From: Pseudomonadota bacterium
Lineage (GTDB): Bacteria; Bdellovibrionota; Bdellovibrionia; Bdellovibrionales; JAEYZS01
Direction: 5' to 3'
Assembly (NCBI GenBank): GCA_023427925.1
Contig: JAEYZS010000187.1
Location: 1-8,930 of the forward strand
Length of the DNA: 8,930 nt
Shown here one piece after another: positions 4,337 to 8,930 of the stretch. Within the stretch, counting starts at the first letter, position 1. Each line of letters starts with the position of its first letter. The notes below the pieces were generated by a model. That model was not told the origin of the DNA and searched no databases. It saw nothing but the letters and a program-made list of their open reading frames with translations. Made by a program: the position numbers and the translations under genes.

Positions 4337-6871
4337 TTACTGGAGCACGGTACCGTTACCGCCGTTCCTGCCAGAGCCGCCTGATGATCCACCAGATCCA
4401 CCTGATCCCCCAGATGATCCACCGACACCGCCGGTGTTACCGCCGCCGCCTGTATTTCCACCACCATCCAGGACATTTGGTTTAAATGTTGCTTTAGCGG
4501 TCATAGTGCGAACTTCTCCAGTCGTTTTATGTCTAGCCGTGATCGTGGCATTCCAAACAAGTGGTGACCCGCTATACGTGCGGTATGTCGTTGTACAATA
4601 ATTTTGCCATCCAGCTACAGTCATAGGAGAGCATCCTGATCCAGTGAAGGTCCACTGATCCATGTTGTTTATTCTAGCTCTACCGTCAGCATCGAAGTAG
4701 TCAGCAATATAGAATGTAGCATCTACCTCTCTTGAGCTTCCCATATAAAGGTCGCCAGTCCACTCACACCATCCGTATCCACCGTTTACAGTTGGAGGGC
4801 GTGGAGACCAATTTGAACTCTTGAGTCCAAATGCGCAACTTCCGTGTGAGAAAAGTTGTCGAGTGGCACTACAGCTTGCATTGGATCCTCCACCTGAACC
4901 CGAGCAAGTCCAAGTGTAATTTGAAGTTCCAGTCGTTACAGCGGACGCAGCACCTTTAGAGCACAAGTTTGAAGTGGGAGTATTTTGGAAGAGTCCGCCA
5001 TTTGCAGACCCGCAAACACCGTTTACAGGACAAGCTGCCACAGAACAAGTTTGTTGAGTAAATGAACCGCTCAGAGACCCATCAGTACACTTCCTATCTT
5101 GTACTGCGCATGTTTGACCGCAAGCCACCTGCGAAGCTTGGTAAGCTTTTACAATACCATTATGGGCAATTGCTCCGCCCCATGGTAAAGCGCAGGAGTT
5201 ACAAGCTCGTGCATTACAGCTTTGTGAAGTTGATGGCTTTGCCCCAACGTTGGCCGTACATAATGAATCAGCAACAGTTGCTCCATCACCTCTTCGACAA
5301 GTTACACTTCTAGTTTGCGTACCTGAAGTACCGCAAGCCGTTGCACTACAAGCACTCCAGTTACCTACATTCCAAGTGTAAGAACAAGTTGCTACAGCAC
5401 ACACTGCTCTATTGAATGTTGTATTGCCGTTCAGGACGCCGTTATTACAAGTTCTATTTTGACCAGCACAAGTCTGTCCGCATGCGACCGAAGTCGACGA
5501 GAAGAATGTTCTCGACTGACCGTGTGGAACCGTGACTCCATCTAAAGTACAAGGAGCAGGGTCTCCTACCACACATGACTGATGAGTGTATGAGCCACTT
5601 AATTGACCATCGTTACACGTTCTTAGTTCGGAAACACATGATTGACCATGGTTCACTCTATTTGATTGGAACGCATCTCTTGATTGACCATGAGATATTG
5701 ATCCGCCCCATGGCAATGGACATGAGTTACAAGCTCGTGCATTACAGCTTTGCGAAGTCGGAGGCTTTGCTCCCACATTAGTAGTACAAAGAGAATCCGC
5801 CACCGTCGAATTGTCATTGTTTCTGCGACAAGTTACAGTGCGAGTTTGTGTACCTGAAGTTCCGCACGCTGTTGCGCTACATGCACTCCAGTTACCTGTT
5901 ACCCAAGAATAAGTTGAAGTTTGACATTGACCATTGACCATTGCTTGACCGGCAGGACACTCATTACATGCCGGTGGGTTCGTAGCACCATTCGTACAAT
6001 TGTTCACGCATTGACCGTTAACAAGTGCTTGACCCGTCGGACATTGATTACATGCCGGTGGATTCGTAGCACCATTCGTACAGTTGTTCACGCACTGACC
6101 ATTAACGAGTGATTGACCGACTGGACATTGGTTACACTCAGGTGGGTTCAATGCCCCGTTTGTACAAGCGACATTGGTAATGTTAATTGTATGGGTAAGT
6201 GTGGTTTGTGAACCATCTTCACTGTTAGTTACAATAACTCGTACTGTATATGTGCCTGGCTGTGTATAGATGTGTGTTACTTCGTCATCCACTGGACCGG
6301 AATAATCAGGAACTCCGTCGCCATTCATATCCCAAGTTGCATTACCTTGAAAACAAGGCTCATCGTTAACCGAGAATGGAGAAGTTTCTACTCCTACAAA
6401 GCCAGTTGTAGGGCCGTTTTTTACTGTCGGATTAGCGCAAACGTCGTTTACTAAAACTTGGAAGGCACGAGCGAGCTCGCAACCTGTTCCGTTTGAATAA
6501 ATAAACGTAGCTGTTGCAAGATATTGTCCAGGACCTTCACTCGGACCATTAAATGTGTGAGTAACAGGGTTTGAGTTCGAAGTGTAAACTAGAGAATTAC
6601 CTTTTGTGAATTGCCAAGCAAGTGTTGCTATCGGAGTGTCCTTTGGAGGAACAACTTCAAAGGTAATACTAGTTGGAGTGTAAATTCCTGTAGATGGATT
6701 CATCTGAATCGTTCCACAAGATTGTTGTCCGACGGCGTTGTTTGGATTAGTTGCGAATTTTACCTTGCCGCAGTTTTGAAACGATACCAAAGTGACAAGT
6801 GACATCCCGACTAGAGAATAAAATGAATATTTGCGAACATCATGAGTTAAAAACAGCAATAGCTTTTTCAT
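4337..6871 (-). CDS. Large Cys-rich modular surface lipoprotein with PKD and thrombospondin type-1 repeats
   Basis: This 844-residue protein is probably anchored on the cell surface and acts in adhesion or binding; no enzyme motif was seen. Residues 1-33 form a signal peptide ending in SFQNC, a non-standard lipobox with C34 as the likely lipidated cysteine. About 50-145 is Ig-like. About 152-233 is PKD-like, with a DxNxDGxxD loop (181-189) and a PGTYTV strand (205-210). Residues 236-319 are three 28-residue Cys repeats. TSP1 repeats lie at about 322-381 and 499-558 (W..GNWSACSATACG, GTQTR.VTCRR). LPWGG-type Cys modules lie at about 382-433, 441-496 and 559-614. About 615-670 is an NGVCGSANGG...WTCSG module of a kind recurring in bacterial surface proteins. 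About 671-800 is unrecognised, and 803-841 is a Gly/Ser tail. The start ATG has a GGGAGAGG ribosome binding site 9 nt upstream. The terminator is at 4275-4311. A paralogue enters at 8106-8930. Confidence 0.9.
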   Translation of the reverse strand: MKKLLLFLTHDVRKYSFYSLVGMSLVTLVSFQNCGKVKFATNPNNAVGQQSCGTIQMNPSTGIYTPTSITFEVVPPKDTPIATLAWQFTKGNSLVYTSNSNPVTHTFNGPSEGPGQYLATATFIYSNGTGCELARAFQVLVNDVCANPTVKNGPTTGFVGVETSPFSVNDEPCFQGNATWDMNGDGVPDYSGPVDDEVTHIYTQPGTYTVRVIVTNSEDGSQTTLTHTINITNVACTNGALNPPECNQCPVGQSLVNGQCVNNCTNGATNPPACNQCPTGQALVNGQCVNNCTNGATNPPACNECPAGQAMVNGQCQTSTYSWVTGNWSACSATACGTSGTQTRTVTCRRNNDNSTVADSLCTTNVGAKPPTSQSCNARACNSCPLPWGGSISHGQSRDAFQSNRVNHGQSCVSELRTCNDGQLSGSYTHQSCVVGDPAPCTLDGVTVPHGQSRTFFSSTSVACGQTCAGQNRTCNNGVLNGNTTFNRAVCAVATCSYTWNVGNWSACSATACGTSGTQTRSVTCRRGDGATVADSLCTANVGAKPSTSQSCNARACNSCALPWGGAIAHNGIVKAYQASQVACGQTCAVQDRKCTDGSLSGSFTQQTCSVAACPVNGVCGSANGGLFQNTPTSNLCSKGAASAVTTGTSNYTWTCSGSGGGSNASCSATRQLFSHGSCAFGLKSSNWSPRPPTVNGGYGWCEWTGDLYMGSSREVDATFYIADYFDADGRARINNMDQWTFTGSGCSPMTVAGWQNYCTTTYRTYSGSPLVWNATITARHKTTGEVRTMTAKATFKPNVLDGGGNTGGGGNTGGVGGSSGGSGGSGGSSGGSGRNGGNGTVLQ
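4349..4465 (-). repeat. Gly/Ser/Asn low-complexity C-terminal tail
   Basis: This stretch encodes residues 803-841 of the lipoprotein, built from GGGNTGG, GGSSGGSGGS and GGNG units. It is low-complexity sequence made of short GGN/AGY codon repeats, a likely site of slippage and length change between strains. It is probably a flexible linker or tail just before the terminal TVLQ. Confidence 0.85.
5030..5380 (-). repeat. Second TSP1 + LPWGG repeat unit in the lipoprotein gene
   Basis: This encodes residues about 498-614: a TSP1 repeat followed by the CNSCALPWGGAIAH module. It duplicates the unit at 5570-5911. The TSP1 parts are nearly identical in protein (NWSACSATACGTSGTQTR in both), while the DNA differs at many third-codon positions. 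That suggests an old duplication kept by selection rather than a recent copy. Confidence 0.85.
5570..5911 (-). repeat. First TSP1 + LPWGG repeat unit in the lipoprotein gene
   Basis: This encodes residues about 321-434: a TSP1 repeat (W323, W328, C331, C336, C348, C362, C376, C381) followed by the CNSCPLPWGGSISHGQ module, which ends at LSGSYTHQSC. It is paired with the unit at 5030-5380. A diverged LPWGG-like module without the LPWGG sequence itself (residues 441-496) lies between the two. Confidence 0.85.
5915..6166 (-). repeat. Three tandem 84-bp (28-residue) Cys repeats
   Basis: These encode residues 236-263, 264-291 and 292-319 of the lipoprotein. Each unit has the plan C-TNGA-x-NPP-x-C-x-x-C-P-x-GQ-x-x-VNGQ-C, with cysteines at unit positions 1, 11, 14 and 25. 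The third unit diverges in its last three residues. The period is exactly 84 bp, so gain or loss of a unit keeps the frame. The four-cysteine spacing suggests a small disulfide-bonded spacer module. Confidence 0.9.
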
Positions 6872-7014
6872 TTTAATACACCTCTCCCTCTAGAAGTAAC
6901 TATCGGATTAAAAAAGTCTAAACTTGAGACGAAATTTAATGAATAACTTAAATAAGTTAGCTTATAAACCAGCTCAAATTCGCTAAGGGATATTTGATCT
7001 CAAAATAACGAGAC
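6872..7014 (-). promoter_or_regulatory. AT-rich leader and probable promoter region of the lipoprotein gene
   Basis: These 143 bp separate the stop of the 228-residue gene from the lipoprotein start. Visible features are the ribosome binding site (GGGAGAGG on the minus strand, 6881-6888), a TATAAG hexamer (6961-6966, minus) without a convincing -35, the perfect inverted repeat TAACTT-N4-AAGTTA (6944-6959), and an inverted repeat AGCTCAAAT/ATTTGATCT (6971-6979 and 6992-7000, one mismatch). Neither hairpin has a following T-tract on the minus strand, so no intrinsic terminator for the upstream operon is evident. The palindrome at 6944-6959 could be an operator. Confidence 0.3.
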
Positions 7015-7701
7015 CTAGGCCTCTAATGTGAAATAGATTTCTTTTAAGGATTTGAGTGCTACGATCCACTCACTTTGTGGGACGTTTGGATGGTCGGTAT
7101 GAAGAGCCATTAAAAGGTTCTTTTTCAACATTTTACCATCTTGAAGCTGGTCGATGATGGCAGCATGATAAATGTTTCCTTTGAGGAAGGTGAGATCCTT
7201 AGAAGTAGGACTCTTTGAAACCAGTAATAGAGTTCGCGATTTTTTGGGAAGAACTTTTTTACTCCACCCTTTGTTTAGCGTACAAACAAATCCATGGACG
7301 TCATACTCATGGCGAATTGCTTGAGCAATCGGATTGAGATAAATCTCTGTCGTTGTTTGACTGTAAGGTACCAGAGAGGTCGTGGATTCATCTGACTGCA
7401 ACTGATATTTTACATATTCATAATCCATTAGCTCAATGACGTATTCAGGAGCCTTGTGATCAGATGAAAATTTTTTGAGATAGAGAGGGAAGTAGAGAAT
7501 GCTCTCTAGAGGGTTTTCAAGATTGATTGGTACTTCTCGAAAATATGAGGGAAGTGTGGTTTTGAAAAAAGCTTCCCCCATAATTTGATAGGACAATGGT
7601 GCTATTTTCTGAATCATCAGAATATGTTTGCTAAAACTTTCTTTTTTAGACTCAGGATTAAGTTTGTTCTTAATCCTCGAAAATAGCTCACCACTAATCA
7701 A
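7015..7701 (-). CDS. DUF2063/HvfC/MbnC-like protein, putative partner for a Cys-rich peptide
   Basis: In characterised systems (MbnC, HvfC, BufC), proteins of this group pair with a DUF692 iron enzyme (MbnB, HvfB) that modifies cysteines of a peptide precursor. The match here is by eye. Residues about 28-104 follow the DUF2063 N-terminal pattern: IAPLSYQIMGEAFF (33-46), then a Pro-rich turn, FPLYLKKF (71-78), and PEYVIELMDYEYVKYQL (84-100). Residues about 121-138 (LNPIAQAIRHEYDVHGF) and 155-172 (TLLLVSKSP..KDLTFLK) resemble its C-terminal half. The length (228) is close to the family's roughly 250. No signal peptide is present, so it should be cytoplasmic. The start is TTG (7701), supported by AAGAGGTG 5 nt upstream; the next in-frame ATG is residue 29. 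It lies 15 nt after the CxC peptide gene, a tight operon. No DUF692 gene is seen nearby. Otherwise it should be called hypothetical. Confidence 0.6.
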   Translation of the reverse strand: MISGELFSRIKNKLNPESKKESFSKHILMIQKIAPLSYQIMGEAFFKTTLPSYFREVPINLENPLESILYFPLYLKKFSSDHKAPEYVIELMDYEYVKYQLQSDESTTSLVPYSQTTTEIYLNPIAQAIRHEYDVHGFVCTLNKGWSKKVLPKKSRTLLLVSKSPTSKDLTFLKGNIYHAAIIDQLQDGKMLKKNLLMALHTDHPNVPQSEWIVALKSLKEIYFTLEA

Positions 7702-7716
7702 GGGACACCTCTTGAG

Positions 7717-8007
7717 TTAAGCTTCGTGCTTATCATCACAACCGCAGTCTTTTCCACCTTTTTTGTGCTTATGTGCCTCTTTTTTACTTTCTTTATTCTT
7801 ATCGCATCCGCAATCTTTACATTTGCAATCTTTGCCAGACTTTTCACAAGCGCAGCCTTCGGCCTTCTGAGAGTCTTTTGCATCAGCTACAGTCGTTGAT
7901 GCTGGTGCTTTGTCGCCTTTGTGAGCTTTATCGCAATCACAAGCAAAAGCTTTTTGAGATACAGAAAATACAAATAATACACCTAATAGTATGCTTAAAA
8001 ACTTCAT
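7717..8007 (-). CDS. Exported Cys-rich peptide with five CxC pairs, candidate metal-binding or modified peptide precursor
   Basis: This gene encodes 96 residues. Residues 1-22 are a Sec signal peptide (Lys3, hydrophobic 4-16, cleavage after AFA), so the mature chain would begin CDC. It has ten cysteines, all in CxC pairs (23/25, 52/54, 61/63, 66/68, 88/90), with H29, H79, H81 and H94 and many Lys and Asp. The linker 31-50 is Ala/Asp/Ser/Thr-rich. This composition suggests soft-metal (Cu, Zn) binding outside the cytoplasm. With the DUF2063-like gene 15 nt downstream it resembles HvfA/BufA precursors, although the exact EGKCG repeats of HvfA are absent. The ribosome binding site AAGGAG is strong, 5-7 nt from the ATG. 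A terminator at 8051-8085 separates it from the upstream gene. Alternatives are an exported metallothionein-like protein or, if C23 is lipidated, a small lipoprotein. Confidence 0.85.
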   Translation of the reverse strand: MKFLSILLGVLFVFSVSQKAFACDCDKAHKGDKAPASTTVADAKDSQKAEGCACEKSGKDCKCKDCGCDKNKESKKEAHKHKKGGKDCGCDDKHEA

Positions 8008-8032
8008 ATAAACTCCTTATGGTTAGTAATTT

Positions 8033-8062
8033 ATTGTATTAAATAGAAATAACAAAACCCAA
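8033..8062 (-). promoter_or_regulatory. Candidate promoter of the CxC-peptide operon
   Basis: On the minus strand TACAAT (8033-8038, five of six) is preceded after 18 nt by TTGGGT (8057-8062, three of six). Transcription would start near 8026, giving a leader of about 19 nt that contains the AAGGAG site. The weak -35 lies within the stem of the upstream gene's terminator. No metal-regulator operator was recognised. Confidence 0.3.
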
Positions 8063-8085
8063 GGAAAATTCACTTGGGCTTTGTT
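8051..8085 (-). terminator. Intrinsic terminator downstream of the right-edge TSP1 gene
   Basis: AACAAAACCCAAG (8051-8063) and CTTGGGCTTTGTT (8073-8085) pair over 13 bp, with one G-T wobble and a 9-nt loop. On the minus strand the stem ends in TTTTGTT and runs into ATTTCTATTT, a T-rich tract. It lies 20 nt past the stop of the 8106-8930 gene and before the CxC-peptide gene. The plus strand also ends in TTTGTTTT, so it may work both ways. Confidence 0.65.
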
Positions 8086-8105
8086 TTGACGCTTGGCTCT
8101 GCCGA

Positions 8106-8930
8106 TCAATAGCCGCAATATCCGCCAATATTGAAGTTTTCCCAGAGAATTCTATTCTTCGAATCGCTCATAGCCGGGTCAGGTATCGCTCCATTGGACG
8201 TACACTTCATTGTCGCAGAAGTTCCAAGAATTACGGTTTTAGGAGGTGGATAGCGGCAAGTCGTATGAGGGTAAGGACTTGCACCTGAATACTCTTTATC
8301 AGGGACATCAACCAAGACATAGCCTAATGAAGGTGAGTGTCTTACGAGCTGTCGAGAAGTATCGTCATAATAATTATAGCAGTACATCACTTCATCTTTA
8401 CCCACTGTCATTCCATTCGTCATTGGGGTGACAGCCCCTGTCTTTTTATTGTACTTAAGCGCGGAGGAAGCAATCTTTCCACCACTGAAAGGGTTAAAGC
8501 TTGCGACTTTTCCAGAAGTAAAAGCATCTCCTGTCGGATTAAAGAATCTCCAATTCAGTGGTGCAATTCTATAGTGAGTCTTTGATGAGTCATTAATCAC
8601 TGCCGAACAAGTTGAAATCACATTGTCGACCTTACAAGTATCTGTATCACATGTCTTGATTGTGCAAGATGGTTTTGTAAATGCGCCAGTCAGTTTACCA
8701 TCCTTACATTTTCTTTTTTGTGAAATACATTTTTCATTACAACCAACAATGGACTCTTTAAATGCTTCGATTTCTGAGTCGTGGGCAATAGCTCCTCCCC
8801 ACGGAAGTTGACAGGAGTTACAAGCGCGAGCTGAACATGTTTTCTTGTCCTCAGGTTTTGGACTGCTACACGATGAGTCTGCAACATACGATCCATCACT
8901 TCTTTGACATTTCACAGATCGAGTTTGAAC
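8106..8930 (-). CDS. Cys-rich TSP1/LPWGG surface protein, C-terminal part
   Basis: This is the C-terminal 274 residues of a protein whose start lies beyond the right edge. The frame stays open to base 8930 and the first visible residues, VQTRSVKCQR, are the middle of a TSP1 repeat, so the GTG at 8915 is not a true start. Numbering from the edge: the TSP1 end covers 1-37 (VADSSC, KKTCSARAC); an LPWGG module covers 38-94 (CNSCQLPWGGAIAH, then RKCKDGKLTGAF). Residues about 95-274 form an unrecognised C-terminal domain with several cysteines (MYCYNYYDD, TTCRYPPP, MKCTSNG) ending in NFNIGGYCGY. The TSP1-LPWGG unit matches those in the lipoprotein at 4337-6871, but the C-terminal domains of the two proteins do not resemble each other. 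A shared surface-display module with different end domains is inferred. Its probable terminator is at 8051-8085. Confidence 0.85.
   Translation of the reverse strand, partial: VQTRSVKCQRSDGSYVADSSCSSPKPEDKKTCSARACNSCQLPWGGAIAHDSEIEAFKESIVGCNEKCISQKRKCKDGKLTGAFTKPSCTIKTCDTDTCKVDNVISTCSAVINDSSKTHYRIAPLNWRFFNPTGDAFTSGKVASFNPFSGGKIASSALKYNKKTGAVTPMTNGMTVGKDEVMYCYNYYDDTSRQLVRHSPSLGYVLVDVPDKEYSGASPYPHTTCRYPPPKTVILGTSATMKCTSNGAIPDPAMSDSKNRILWENFNIGGYCGY

Noticed and set aside
5062..5781. Plus-strand frames opposite the TSP1 repeats (5062-5313 and 5575-5781) that resemble each other
   Set aside because: Their similarity (SYKLVHYSF in both) is only the antisense reading of the repeated TSP1-LPWGG unit. 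They have no ribosome binding sites or domain patterns.
5915..6166. CRISPR-like periodic repeat
   Set aside because: The 84-bp units are contiguous, coding and diverged at silent sites, with no spacers.
7698..7883. 61-residue minus-strand frame rich in Lys/Arg
   Set aside because: It lies inside the CxC-peptide gene in another frame. The basic composition is a by-product of the Lys/Asp/Cys codons, and it has no ribosome binding site of its own.
8913..8915. GTG as the start of the right-edge TSP1 protein
   Set aside because: The frame continues upstream to the window edge and the residues before it (VQTRS) belong to the TSP1 motif, so the gene is cut by the window.

Overview
The window reads as chromosomal DNA of a Gram-negative bacterium of moderate to low GC. 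I lean towards the Bdellovibrionota (predatory Bdellovibrio/Bacteriovorax relatives). Three things point there: the succinylase route to diaminopimelate (DAP), a lipoprotein signal ending in FQNCG, and large cysteine-rich surface proteins built from thrombospondin type-1 modules. The lineage is an inference; no rRNA or other marker gene is present.

Left half (1-4329): a DAP/lysine cluster. Two gene sets diverge from about 1781-1863. On the minus strand lie an MpaA-like murein-peptide amidase (1124-1780), dapD (247-1056) and the start of an unrecognised secreted protein that runs off the left edge (1-164). On the plus strand lie the aspartate kinase lysC (1864-3084) and the DAP decarboxylase lysA (3100-4329), 15 nt apart. 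Together they cover pathway entry (LysC), the succinylation step to DAP (DapD), conversion of DAP to lysine (LysA) and probably recovery of DAP from wall peptides (MpaA-like). lysC has a well-formed internal ribosome binding site and ATG exactly where the regulatory half begins, as in aspartokinases that make a separate beta subunit. A strong hairpin inside the last codons of lysA looks like the terminator of the convergent gene.

Right half (4337-8930): every gene is on the minus strand. An 844-residue lipoprotein (4337-6871) carries a PKD-like domain, three 28-residue Cys repeats, two thrombospondin type-1 repeats, several 'LPWGG' Cys modules and a Gly/Ser tail. A second protein with the same TSP1-LPWGG unit enters from the right edge (8106-8930). 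Between them is a compact two-gene operon: a 96-residue exported peptide with five CxC pairs (7717-8007), then a 228-residue protein (7015-7701) whose sequence pattern resembles DUF2063/HvfC/MbnC, the partner protein of copper-peptide (bufferin/methanobactin-type) maturases.

The most interesting element is that operon. It looks like a peptide precursor plus partner-protein pair, but the expected DUF692 (MbnB/HvfB) maturase is absent from the window. The assignment rests on pattern recognition by eye and needs a profile search.

No tRNA, rRNA, CRISPR array, insertion sequence or phage gene was seen. No gene-free stretch exceeds 300 bases; the longest is 6872-7014.
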